The position numbers were made by a program, and so were the translations under genes. From assembly GCA_015231865.1 (NCBI GenBank), contig JADGAU010000002.1:1-63682 (forward strand): a stretch of 63,682 nt of DNA, written 5' to 3'. This document shows positions 37,900-47,800 of this stretch, in pieces (position 1 is the stretch's first letter; each line of letters starts with the position of its first letter). The notes under the pieces are model-generated. The model had not been told where the DNA came from and searched no databases. It was given only the letters and a program-made list of their open reading frames with translations. The DNA is from Gammaproteobacteria bacterium (GTDB lineage Bacteria; Pseudomonadota; Gammaproteobacteria; GRL18).

Positions 37900-38381
37900 T
37901 TTTTTCTCCGGTTTAAAAATTGTTCTGATTTATTTAGGTATATAATATATTGTACAATAATAATGTTAAATTAGATATTTAGGCTATTTTTCAATCTGGA
38001 TAATCACAGGATTTACTAAACCAAATTATATAGGTAATTATAAAAGTCAGTTAATAAAGTTGTTAACTAAAATTCTAATCCGAATTGATTGTTTCTAGAT
38101 GTATTAGGGTTGATAGAAATGGTAAAAGGGATTACAATTTTCGTAATTTAATAAACATTTTATTTAAAAATTTAACGCAACTTTTATTACAAAACTAATA
38201 AAAGAGCGTAAATATACCAGTAATCTTTCAAAATGCAGGCTTCGTTACTTTTTTTTAGCTCAATCATGTACTAAATGTACATCAATCGCTAAAAACAACC
38301 AAAAGCAGGGCCTATGAAGGCAAAAAGCCTCCCTGCATTTGAAATATCACAGGTATAAATAAAATTTTTCGTTCATAATGA
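37900..38381. other. 480-bp AT-rich intergenic region
   Basis: No credible gene. The first 300 bases are very AT-rich and hold the promoter of the DyP operon. The right part contains the nested inverted-repeat element at 38226-38344, described separately. Confidence 0.6.
38226..38344. repeat. nested inverted-repeat element upstream of the caspase-like gene
   Basis: Outer arms 38226-38243 and 38325-38344 are near-perfect reverse complements apart from three extra bases in the right arm and one in the left. Inside, ATGTAC (38266-38271) pairs with GTACAT (38277-38282), and TTTTTAGC pairs with GCTAAAAA on either side. The whole 119 bases can fold into one long imperfect hairpin. It looks like a miniature repeat element or structured RNA; copy number cannot be judged here, as I see only one. 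Confidence 0.6.
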
Positions 38382-39872
38382 TTGGTGATTTCATTGAATA
38401 ATAAAACTAATTTATTTACTTCATACTTAATTTTTTTCAAACTACTGATTGTTTCTTTGATACTGACTTTTTTTTATAGTAATTCATTATTAGCTAACGC
38501 GAGACATGCTTTAGTTATTGGCAATAGTGATTATGATTTTGGCCCTCTTGCGAATCCTGAAAATGATGCTAATGGCTTAGCAGAAACCTTAAAATCAGTT
38601 GGTTTTAAGGTTACTTTAAAAACAAATGCTAGCCAAATTGAAATGGAGGATGCCATTAGAGAATTTGGATTTAAATTAAGAAAGGGTGGCGTCGGTTTAT
38701 TTTACTTTGCCGGACATGGCGTACAGCTAGGTGGTCAAAATTATTTAATACCGATAGGTGCGAGAATTTCCAGTGCTAAAGATGTGAAATATCATGCTGT
38801 TGATATAGGCCAGGTATTAGATGAAATGGATGAAGCTAGAAATGGCTTAAATATTGTTGTACTAGATGCCTGTCGAAATAACCCATTTAAAGCCGAATCA
38901 CGCGCATTTAACACTAGAGGTTTAGCAAAAATAGACGGGCCAAGAGGCAGTTTAATTGCATATGCAACTGCGCCCGGTAGTGTTGCATCAGATGGCCAGG
39001 GGGATAATAGTCCCTATGCAAAACATTTAATGCAAGCAATTAAAACACCTGGTCTGCAACTGGAACAAGTATTTAAAAAAGTGTTAAGAGGCGTTGACAA
39101 AGAAACCGAACAAAAGCAGGTACCCTGGGTATCATCATCATATACCGGTGAATTTTATTTTATGGATAGCCCTTCCTCCATCCCTGAACCACCCATCCCT
39201 GAACCAGATATTTTGCCTATGCCAGTTTCAGATTCTAAACCACAAACAGATGAAATACCATCTATCGACAGAGAAACTTCAGTAAATGATAATAACGATG
39301 AAATTATTAATGATGTAGTAGTAATTTCTTCTAATCTGTCTGATATTATTGTCATTCCAACATTTTACAACCAATCTAATGGTCGAATACTTGACAAGTT
39401 AAGAAGAAATTATTCTGATTATGATTTTGATGTGCTGCCTTCTCTAATAAGTCAGAAAATAACATCTGAGCTTGTCAATAAGAGTAAAATGACAATAATT
39501 GAGTCAGGAACACTTAAAATAAACTCTTTAGCAAATATGGTCTCAGAAGCTAAAAAACAGGGGGCTAAATATCTTGTTGTTTCAGAAATTAAAGGAATTC
39601 ATATTGATAGCAAATTAAGCTCGGTGCCTTATATGCCTGTCAATAGGAAGCGATATACTGCTTCAATTAATATCAATACTAAGGTGATTGAATCAGCAAC
39701 TAAAAGAGTATTGTCGACTCAGATGAAAAATTATAAAAGTCAATATTCTTCAACATTAAAAGAAGGCAATGACGGATCAGATGAAGGTATTGTTATCTCT
39801 CAACTAATGAATGATTTAACAAATAAAATAGCCCTTAGTGAAGTACCATCTGTTTTAAAATCAATTAAGTAA
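38382..39872 (+). CDS. caspase-like (C14) protein with C-terminal CsgG/LpoB-like region
   Basis: Protein of about 496 residues from a TTG start; GTG at 38385 or TTG at 38394 are alternatives. A hydrophobic N-terminal segment (about 13-35) is a signal peptide or anchor. The caspase/metacaspase fold begins ARHALVIGNSDY; the catalytic dyad is H112 (FAGHGVQ) and C164 (LDACRNNPF). A proline-rich linker (about 267-285) leads to a C-terminal domain with alternating strands (IIVIPTF, KYLVVSEIKGI) that resembles CsgG/LpoB folds. It starts a run of four same-strand envelope genes. Substrate and trigger are unknown. Confidence 0.85.
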   Translation: MVISLNNKTNLFTSYLIFFKLLIVSLILTFFYSNSLLANARHALVIGNSDYDFGPLANPENDANGLAETLKSVGFKVTLKTNASQIEMEDAIREFGFKLRKGGVGLFYFAGHGVQLGGQNYLIPIGARISSAKDVKYHAVDIGQVLDEMDEARNGLNIVVLDACRNNPFKAESRAFNTRGLAKIDGPRGSLIAYATAPGSVASDGQGDNSPYAKHLMQAIKTPGLQLEQVFKKVLRGVDKETEQKQVPWVSSSYTGEFYFMDSPSSIPEPPIPEPDILPMPVSDSKPQTDEIPSIDRETSVNDNNDEIINDVVVISSNLSDIIVIPTFYNQSNGRILDKLRRNYSDYDFDVLPSLISQKITSELVNKSKMTIIESGTLKINSLANMVSEAKKQGAKYLVVSEIKGIHIDSKLSSVPYMPVNRKRYTASININTKVIESATKRVLSTQMKNYKSQYSSTLKEGNDGSDEGIVISQLMNDLTNKIALSEVPSVLKSIK

Positions 39873-39901
39873 TAATCCTAAAAACTCGTGAGAAGAATAT
39901 T

Positions 39902-40525
39902 ATGTTAAGAGCAGTTTATTTCAATATAATGACAATTTGTTGTGCCTTTACTTTAGTGGCCTGTAATTCAACAACTCAATCTTTCAGTAAAGATTCAAAT
40001 ATCGTGCTCAGCCAGAAAAGCAAAATAATAACGGCAAATATTGATTCGAAAGATTACAATAAAATTGCAAAGTTTTTACACCAGTCTCTTCAGGATAGCT
40101 CTAGAATAAAGCAAAAATCTACCGTTGCTTTGGGTCCTGTATCTTTAAAATTTGATAATGATGGTAAGATTGATATTGTACGTATGCAGGAAAAAATTCA
40201 AGTTCTTGCTCACAAAAGTGATACTTTTAATTTTTCTTTTGCGGTTGATGCTATTTCCGGTGAATCCGCAGCAATGGAGAGATATAAAATCATGGAACTA
40301 CAATGGGAACAGCAAAACACTATTGACCCTCTAAGTTTAAAAACCTTTGGAGATTTGGTTCCTGTTGATTACTTATTGTTTGGTAGAGTCTCATCAACTA
40401 CAGCAAAGTCCGTTCAAGGTGAAGAAACCACTTATGTCTATAATTGGAAATTAGGTGATTGTAAGACTGGACTTTTAGTCTGGACTGACGAAATGGAGTT
40501 GGTTAAACGCATCTATAAGAAATAG
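39902..40525 (+). CDS. LpoB-like lipoprotein
   Basis: Predicted lipoprotein of 207 residues with lipobox LVAC (Cys about residue 21). The mature domain, ending in FGDLVPVDYLLFGRVSS and YNWKLGDCKTGLLVWTDE, resembles the LpoB family of outer-membrane activators of penicillin-binding protein 1B. It is a clear paralogue of the first 200 residues of the next gene, sharing RYKIM-LQWE, FGRVSS and WKLGDCKTGLLVWTDE. It lies 29 bases after the caspase-like gene. A role in peptidoglycan synthesis is inferred from the fold only. Confidence 0.72.
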   Translation: MLRAVYFNIMTICCAFTLVACNSTTQSFSKDSNIVLSQKSKIITANIDSKDYNKIAKFLHQSLQDSSRIKQKSTVALGPVSLKFDNDGKIDIVRMQEKIQVLAHKSDTFNFSFAVDAISGESAAMERYKIMELQWEQQNTIDPLSLKTFGDLVPVDYLLFGRVSSTTAKSVQGEETTYVYNWKLGDCKTGLLVWTDEMELVKRIYKK

Positions 40526-40605
40526 TTACGTTCTATTTTTTATAGATATTATTTCTTTTTAAAATTATTTTATACTTTCAAATCAACTATATAGGAATAG
40601 CTTAA

Positions 40606-42360
40606 ATGTTTAATTTTCCTAAGCACTCATTTTTTTATAAACTTTTTTATTCCATTACTATATCACTATTGTTAATTTTAACATCCTGTAATAATTTACA
40701 CTCAGATGTTTCTCTTACAGGTTCACCTAAGTTGATAACTTTTAGAATCGATGCTGCTGACTATAATAATATTTCACAAAAATTATCGAGTAAATTACTA
40801 ACTGATAATAAAGTTCTTAATAATAAGGGTAAGGTTTTAGCTCTCGGGCCTGTTGATTTAAGTTCAACAATATATCGAATTGATCCTCGAACTCTTCAGG
40901 AAAAACTGCAAACAACTTTGCATAAATCTGGAAATTTACAGGTTACTTTTGCAGTAGATGCCATGAAAGATAATTCTGCGGCAGAAGCGAGATATAAAAT
41001 CATGCAACTACAATGGGAAAAAGAAAGCCTGGTCGATCCAAAAGATCTAAAAACGTTTGGGCAACTGGCAAATATTGATTATTTGTTATTTGGTCGAGTG
41101 TCATCCCAGCAAACAGTGCAAGGTGATAAAACAGAAGTGACCTATACGTATAACTGGAAACTGGGAGATTGTAAAACCGGCTTATTAGTTTGGACGGATG
41201 AAGAAGAAATTAATAAACGTGGAAATACGCCTTCTGTACCAGGCTGGGTGCTTGATAGAAGAAATGGTGAAGATGATCACTATTATTATGAAATAGGGCA
41301 TGCAAAAGAACAAAATACTTTAGAAAAGGCTCGTATTGCTGCTATGGAGAATGCAAAGGAGCTTATAGCTAATAGAAACCAGCACCTTCTTCCTATGGAT
41401 GAAACCGGACTGGTTCATCCGATACAAGGAAAAGAACTTAAAGTTCAGATGTTGCCACAGGGCTTATATACGAATAAAACGTCAAAAGGTTTTCAAGCCT
41501 GGATAATCGTTAAACATAAAAAAGAAAGTTATGAAAAATTACTTAAAGAACGCAATAAAATTTTAAGCTTATCACTTGAAGCAGAAAAACTTACTAGAGA
41601 GGCTTTACAGTCTTCAAAGCAATTTCAACGTAGAAAATACTATAACCAGGCAATTGCTCAATTAAATTCTATAAAGGTGACTTATCCAATTGCAAATAGT
41701 AATGGTGTTAATACCGAACGATTACTTTTTAATCTGGCAGATTTATATAAACAGGTTGATGGTTCCTGTGCTGCACAGGATATATATCAATCAATAATTG
41801 ATCGTTCATCAAAATCTGAATGGATAGATAAATCTCATGCTCAATTAAAACAAGTGAATTGTGGTAAAAAAGAAAGAGCACAATTTTTATTATCTAAGCG
41901 TTTTTCGGGAAAAAAAGTTTCGGTTCTGGCTGCATATCGTACAAATGGAAAAATTCACTATTGGAAAAAGATAGATCAGTTAATGATTAAATATTTAAAT
42001 GGATTGGGTAGTCAAATATCCTCTGCTAGTAAAAAAGTTGGTGCCAATAAAATTATTAAGATTAGTAATGCTAATGGCAAATTTAATAATTCAAGTGATA
42101 TCTCTCTTGTCGTCGCAGCGATTGGAGAAATGATTCAGCGTAGTAATAAAAACAACCCTAATGGCAAAGATTTTCGTTTTAAGGGGGAAATCAAAACTTA
42201 TACGATTGATGCGGGGCAATTAACTTTTATCGATGAATATAATGGTCTATCAGGTTGGAACCCAATTAGTGAATCCATGGTTATGGAGGTTGTAGCGATT
42301 CAAGCCTTTAATCGGTGGAAGAAGGAATATAAAAGATATCTGGGCACACAGGATAACTAA
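40606..42360 (+). CDS. LpoB-like lipoprotein with LPP20-like and helical extensions
   Basis: Predicted lipoprotein of 584 residues: lipobox LTSC near residue 28, an LpoB-like domain (about 40-200) paralogous to the preceding gene, then an LPP20-like domain (about 207-310; PGWVLDRR, YYYEIGHAKEQ, KARIAAMENAKEL), then a TPR-like helical region (about 320-420) and a C-terminal domain I do not recognise. The combination suggests a multi-domain scaffold at the inner face of the outer membrane. Gaps to the neighbours are 80 and 31 bases. Confidence 0.7.
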   Translation: MFNFPKHSFFYKLFYSITISLLLILTSCNNLHSDVSLTGSPKLITFRIDAADYNNISQKLSSKLLTDNKVLNNKGKVLALGPVDLSSTIYRIDPRTLQEKLQTTLHKSGNLQVTFAVDAMKDNSAAEARYKIMQLQWEKESLVDPKDLKTFGQLANIDYLLFGRVSSQQTVQGDKTEVTYTYNWKLGDCKTGLLVWTDEEEINKRGNTPSVPGWVLDRRNGEDDHYYYEIGHAKEQNTLEKARIAAMENAKELIANRNQHLLPMDETGLVHPIQGKELKVQMLPQGLYTNKTSKGFQAWIIVKHKKESYEKLLKERNKILSLSLEAEKLTREALQSSKQFQRRKYYNQAIAQLNSIKVTYPIANSNGVNTERLLFNLADLYKQVDGSCAAQDIYQSIIDRSSKSEWIDKSHAQLKQVNCGKKERAQFLLSKRFSGKKVSVLAAYRTNGKIHYWKKIDQLMIKYLNGLGSQISSASKKVGANKIIKISNANGKFNNSSDISLVVAAIGEMIQRSNKNNPNGKDFRFKGEIKTYTIDAGQLTFIDEYNGLSGWNPISESMVMEVVAIQAFNRWKKEYKRYLGTQDN

Positions 42361-42391
42361 AAGAATAATGTATTAATGATAGGGAGTTAAT

Positions 42392-43549
42392 ATGAAGTCA
42401 AAGCATAATAAACTTACTCAGCCGCTACTGTTTTTATTTTTGATTGTTGGTTTTATGCAAATTTGTATGGCCAATACTGCTTTTTCACTGGCAGAGTTAA
42501 AAGAAAAAAAAGTGGCTATTGCTGTATTTTCCCAGGACAAAGCATCAAAGAAATTTGAACGTATGGTGCAGTCACGTTTAGAAGATATCCTATCCGATAA
42601 TGAGGTGGAAGTTTTAGATAGAGATAAGGTTAAGGATTTAAAAAATGTCTGGAAAAACCTTGAGGATCCTGGGTATTTTGTAACTGCCGAAGATTTTGTT
42701 AACAATGCAGCTAGTTATGAATTAGATGGGCTGATTCGAGTTTATTTAGGTGCCGATGTAGAGAAAGGACTTGCGGATTATTATTCGGCTACCGGTAGTG
42801 TTGATATTCGAGTCGTTAAAGCGGATGCAAAAGTATCTTCGGCTACAAATACCCCAATGGGCGGACCAGGAAAACCTCCATCTGATGGACTAACAAAGTC
42901 AAGTGCCATTAAAAATGCTTTACAAAGAGCTCTCGATGAAGCTGTAATGAAAGTTGGCTTTAAGGTGTTTGATGAAGCAAGCCCACGTTCATTTGTACTT
43001 AATCTGGGGGAACCATCCACCACAAATGAAAAACTATTATCAGATTATTCCATGAGCAATGATGAATCATTATGGAAACATGTTGAACTAATTGATAAAA
43101 CATGGACTTGGGAAGTTATTACCGGAACAGTTGTATCGCCAGGTAATAGTACAGCAGCTCTTGCCGGTTATATAACAGACGGAGGACCTCGTTCAAGGAC
43201 ATATTCTTCCAAAATTCACTTGCTGGATGTCAAAGAAGGAAAAGAAATTTCAACCTATAACTCAACTACGAAAGCAAAAAAAGCTAGAGGTTTCTTTGAT
43301 CTTGGTGTTGGAATAAGCAGTAAGGTTTTAGATATGATGTTCTTAGGTAATTGGCGTTATTTAGCGGCAGTTTCGGCACATGGATTAATTATTTGGGATA
43401 CTGAAAGAGGAAGAGTTATTTCATCCGTTGAATTGCCAAAACCGGCAAAAATGGCTCAATTGTTGACTAAGAATGATGAGGAAGGTAGTCAATTGATAGT
43501 AAAAACGAATAATGAATCTTATAAATATGCTTTGACTTTGAAAAAGTAA
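42392..43549 (+). CDS. CsgG-like exported protein with beta-propeller-like C terminus
   Basis: Predicted exported protein of 385 residues (signal peptide to about residue 29, no lipobox). Residues 35-195 follow the CsgG/FlgT-like pattern: KKVAIAVFSQD, EVLDRDKVKDL, DGLIRVYLG, SVDIRVVKADAKV and a helix NALQRALDEAV. Residues about 230-385 contain strand motifs like WD-type blades (WKHVELIDKTWTWEV, LAAVSAHGLIIWDTERGRV). GGGAG precedes the ATG. It closes the four-gene cluster. Confidence 0.65.
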   Translation: MKSKHNKLTQPLLFLFLIVGFMQICMANTAFSLAELKEKKVAIAVFSQDKASKKFERMVQSRLEDILSDNEVEVLDRDKVKDLKNVWKNLEDPGYFVTAEDFVNNAASYELDGLIRVYLGADVEKGLADYYSATGSVDIRVVKADAKVSSATNTPMGGPGKPPSDGLTKSSAIKNALQRALDEAVMKVGFKVFDEASPRSFVLNLGEPSTTNEKLLSDYSMSNDESLWKHVELIDKTWTWEVITGTVVSPGNSTAALAGYITDGGPRSRTYSSKIHLLDVKEGKEISTYNSTTKAKKARGFFDLGVGISSKVLDMMFLGNWRYLAAVSAHGLIIWDTERGRVISSVELPKPAKMAQLLTKNDEEGSQLIVKTNNESYKYALTLKK

Positions 43550-43607
43550 AGTTAAAAATGTTTATGACGGATACAGAAAATATTGACAATAAAGAAAATC
43601 TTTAGCT

Positions 43608-43656
43608 ATATTCTAAGCTAGCCTTAACTTAGCAAAAACAAGGCAACTTAGAATAT
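43608..43656. terminator. bidirectional terminator-like hairpin
   Basis: Outer 10-bp perfect stem (43608-43617 with 43647-43656) with an inner 5-bp stem (43621-43625 with 43640-43644), between the CsgG-like gene and the convergent barrel gene, followed by TGTTGTTT. Confidence 0.65.
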
Positions 43657-43670
43657 TGTTGTTTATCAAA

Positions 43671-44162
43671 TTAGTATTGGATTTCAACACCAACGTTAAG
43701 TCCAACCTGGCTAGTGGAACCTCCGGTAAATGACATATCGTCATATCTTAGTTGAGTATTAATATTGACATTTTCTGATACGAAAGATTTAAGTCCACCA
43801 AGAACTGAAATTATGCTGAAATCAGTATCACCATCTCCAACACTTTGACCATAGGCAGTTCCAACATAAGGAACAGTAGTTGAACGAGTTGCAAAGTGAT
43901 AATTAGCACCGCCATAAACAAACCCATTCATTGTTTCTCCAATTGAAGTAGAGAATTGACCATTTATTTCTATTGCATCAGAAATGAAATAACCAGCTGT
44001 TATAGCTCCGTAACCTGAGGCATCATCAGCATCTTCCATCTTCGAATAGTTTAAGAAAATACCAATTGTTTTATCGCCAGCTTCAGTACCAGCAAAAGAA
44101 ATTGAAGGAATTGCTATGGCACCAGCAACGGCAACGCTTAATAAAAGATTATTTTTCATCAT
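43671..44162 (-). CDS. small outer-membrane beta-barrel protein
   Basis: Predicted eight-strand-type barrel of 163 residues: signal peptide to about residue 24 (ISFAGTEAG), alternating strands such as IGIFLNYSK, GAITAGYFI and FVYGGANYHF, and a terminal aromatic (VEIQY). It resembles the OmpA/OmpW-like small barrel superfamily; no OmpA peptidoglycan domain. Two adjacent ATGs exist at 44162 and 44159. A TATAAT appears on the minus strand at 44224-44229. Confidence 0.75.
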   Translation of the reverse strand: MMKNNLLLSVAVAGAIAIPSISFAGTEAGDKTIGIFLNYSKMEDADDASGYGAITAGYFISDAIEINGQFSTSIGETMNGFVYGGANYHFATRSTTVPYVGTAYGQSVGDGDTDFSIISVLGGLKSFVSENVNINTQLRYDDMSFTGGSTSQVGLNVGVEIQY

Positions 44163-44497
44163 TAGGGGGCTCTCTAGTTAATTAATTAATTGTAAAGCTT
44201 ATTTTTTAAGCCGATTAATCTTGATTATACCTTTTATAACTATATAAATAAAGCATATTTTTTTCATAACTTAGTAATAAACCAGTCTGTTTGTGACAGA
44301 AAAGCAATTAGACAGTAATTTTTTATATATTAGGTTTGATAAAACCATCATTATTTAAACGTGATCGAGTTATCAAAATTAATATTCTTTATGTTGGCAA
44401 TTCAACAATGTGAACAGTGTCCGATTGTTGATGATATATTAGTGCTATTGTTTACTTATCAGACTTATTAACAAATTATTTAAGGAGGGGAATTAAT
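44163..44497. other. AT-rich divergent intergenic region
   Basis: 335 bases between two divergent genes; holds their promoters. I see no repeat, operator or RNA gene that I can support. Confidence 0.5.
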
Positions 44498-44779
44498 ATG
44501 GATCAGGTTACTTCTGAAATTATTAACATTTCTCATACTTTAAAAAAACTTATCTATGCCAGAGAAAAATTTACCGATGATGAAAAGTTGTTGCATGCGC
44601 TGGCTAAAGCAAGAGCATCATTGATTAGATTGGATAAAACCATTAATAATAGTAATGCGGTAAAATTTCATGATCAAGATAATGAGTCAAAATTAAAAAA
44701 AGTTCTCTTTAGTGATGTATCAGAACTGCTTCATTATGAAATACCATTGGATAAAATAATACCTACTAAAAGAGCTTAA
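44498..44779 (+). CDS. small helical protein, function unknown
   Basis: Predicted cytosolic protein of 93 residues, mainly helical and charged (ISHTLKKLIYAREKFTDDEKLL, then ARASLIRLDKTI). No family recognised. The ribosome binding site is near ideal (AAGGAGGGG), which argues that it is expressed. It stands alone and is convergent with the giant VCBS protein gene across a hairpin and REP-like motif. Confidence 0.6.
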   Translation: MDQVTSEIINISHTLKKLIYAREKFTDDEKLLHALAKARASLIRLDKTINNSNAVKFHDQDNESKLKKVLFSDVSELLHYEIPLDKIIPTKRA

Positions 44780-44795
44780 GTAAAATATCAAAGGT

Positions 44796-44838
44796 GTCAG
44801 AGATGTTGATTTTAACATCAACTACTCTGACCCCATTG
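44796..44838. repeat. REP-like hairpin motif, copy 1
   Basis: GTCAGAG (44796-44802) and CTCTGAC lie in an inverted arrangement around GTTGAT...ATCAAC, forming a stem-loop. The right part (44817-44838) contains a 22-base motif that recurs at 49683-49704 with one mismatch. The GGGTCAGAGTA core is like REP sequences often seen with REP-associated tyrosine transposases; no transposase is here. Confidence 0.65.
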
Positions 44839-44840
44839 AT

Positions 44841-47800
44841 TCACACTTGATCTTGCACACCGACAAGTTGTACATCAATTTTATTGTCTTCGATAGTTTC
44901 TGTGCCAATATCCATCTCAAAACGTGATTCATACACATCAATGTCAAGACCATTCATTGCCCAGTCAATTTCTAGTAGAGGGCCAAAACTATAATCAATT
45001 GGAACCTCAAGTGTTGGCCAGAGGCTATTGGGGTTATCACTATCCAACAGTTCGGCAAGTGGTAATTTAATTTTTGCTTCTAGGGCTGCAGCTAGAAAGT
45101 CAAGTTCTAACCCAAGGTTAAGACCAAGTTCAGTATCGTTGGAGAACATGGCTGTTGGTACTAATTGCAGATCATATTCGACGATTCCATCACCATCCAC
45201 ATCGAATTTCTCTGCTGCACTTTCTATGACAAGGTTATCAGCGTCACTTGCAGAAAAAGAAAATACTGTCTCATCCTCCATTGTTACAATATAACTCATA
45301 TCATCAACGGTTAGTGTAAAGTCCTGAGAAAAGTCAGCTGAAGCGATAACATCTGCATCAACCCTGGTATAGGTGTATTCTAGATTGAGAAAGTCTGTAA
45401 TTTGATCAACTGTTTCTGCAGGAACTTCAGCTATTTTTAGTAAAGTCTCAAGCCCCAATTTTTGCTCAAAGGGATTAAGTAGTTCATCTGGAATTGCTTC
45501 CAGAACACTTGCAGCACCGGCAGATGCCGCAGTAGCTACTTTTTTAAGAATCTGTGAAATAACGACAGCAGCAATAGCATCTACATCAATGGTAATAGAA
45601 ACAAAGGGATCACTTTCACCAGAAGAAGCATAGAGACCAAGAGATGCTGTATCTTCATCAATGTCACTTTGATAATCATATAGTGCTGTTTCCAGATTAC
45701 CTTCAACAAGGCCCTGGATTAATTTATCTGTATTGAAATCCCAGGTATTGTAATGAAATAGAGCTTCACTGGTGGTATTTGTTAAGTCAACCATGATAAT
45801 CGTACCAGTTTCATATTGACCATCAATGAAGTCAAGAAACTCATTCCCCACATTCTCTGCCATACCCATTGCCACACCAAGTATGATTTCATCCAACTCA
45901 GCCTCGCTCACAAATTCATCTAGACTACCGTATTCTGAAATAAAAGCCGTCGAAGTGTTGAGAATGTTGGTGACTTTTTCACCCAGTTCAATGGTTGCAT
46001 TTTCAAATGCACTAGTAAGCTGTTCAAGATTGACGACTTCGAAGATATCAGAGGCTTCATCAATAGCCTCATCAAAATAGTAATCATCAATATTTTCACC
46101 AAAAGTCTGTTCAAGAGGATCATCCGCTACACCAAACAAATCCTTTAATTGGTAGGAATAAGAATTGGTAATAGCATTTATCACATCTTGTTCACTCACA
46201 TAGGCAGCTTCTGTTTCAACGGTTGGAATCTTCACCTCAACTTTCTCAATAATTCCTTTGGTTAGATCATCGAGACCGGGAACAGCTACCGCTTCGGCAT
46301 CTTTTGAGTCAAGGTCCAGAATAACAAGTTCCCCCGGATTTTCAGGGAGTCCAAGATCAATTTCGATTCCGTATTCATCCATCATATCCTGGTAACTTTT
46401 AACCTCATCAAGTTGTGCTATGTATGGAATACCATTTTCATCGTATTCAAACATATAGTTAGCTCCGGTTGTTGAGATGGTTGGTGAAAAGTTGATGCCT
46501 CCCAGATCGAAGATAGGATAATCAGCTATCGCTAGTGAACCATCAATGTATAAATCCAGGTCAGCACCCACATCATAAAGCAGAGCTGCATAGATAGAAG
46601 CATTGGGACTCACTGTACTAAATGGTGTCAATGTGTCATCGTCAAGATTATAGAGTGAGGGAGTGATTGCCAGTTGATCGCTAGACTGGTTGTATTCAGT
46701 TACCGAGGTCAACTTATATTGAACATCGGTATCGACTGAACCGGCATCAAGGATAAAGTCCAGTTGTAAGCCTGCTCTGGCAAAGAGGTCGGCATCAACA
46801 GTGATCTCACTATTGACATCAATAGTATTGGCCAGGCTAAGTATATTATCTATTCCGGCCGAAACACCGTCATATACCACTTGTGCTGCTGCTTCAACTG
46901 CTGCTTTAGCCGTATCATAGACAAGTTTCGCACCATCATAAACGTCTTGTGCGGTATCAAAAATAGCTTCAGCAGCATTATAAATACCTTGCTTAACCCC
47001 TTCATACACATTATATGCAGTGTTATATGTAGCGATTGCAGCGTTATAAATATCTTCTGCCGCAGAATATATTCCATCTTTTACAGCTTGGTAAGCATCT
47101 GCAGCTGTATTCCAGACCCCTCTGGCCAGCTCATATGCAGCATTGATCTCATCAGTTAAGACATTAAGAAAATCAGCTGCATGTGCCACATCACGTGCAG
47201 TTGTAGCCGTCTCATAAAATGCGTAATGAGCGGCATCATAAATTGCTTTTTCTGTACTATTAACTAGATATCGGGTATCTAAAAATGTTTGATATGCCGT
47301 ATCAAAAACCAGTTTAGCAGCATCAAAAGTGGCTTTTGCACCTGTATCTATAGCATAAGCCGTATTATAAAATGTCTGCTTAGCCGTATCATAAACCAAC
47401 TGAGCAGCATTAAATGTGGCTTGTACTCCCGCATCAACCACATAGGCTGTTGTATCAAAAACTTCTTTAGCACCATCTATAACATCTTGTGCATAAGCAG
47501 CAATCATTGTATTTAACTCAATACTGGAGTAGTTAATATCTACAACATTAAACTCTCCGCTTCGCCAATACTCTGCTCCGGTATCCTGCCAACCGTTTTG
47601 TTTATCCCATTGCATAAAGTCATTACCTAACATGGGGTAATATTCATGAAACTGAAAATTCAGGTTTTCTAAATCCACATACAGGCCGTAATCCTGCATA
47701 TCTTCCCAAATGCTAAGTTCGCTGACTTCTCCAAAGTCAAAGTTTCCCCACATACTTTGATCAACATTGGTAAATGCTATATTGGTATTGGAAATATTTT

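Noticed and set aside
46881-47516. Cysteine-rich plus-strand frames opposite the helical repeats
   Set aside because: Cys/Ile-rich translations arise from the antisense of repeated Ala/Tyr codons; no start signals.
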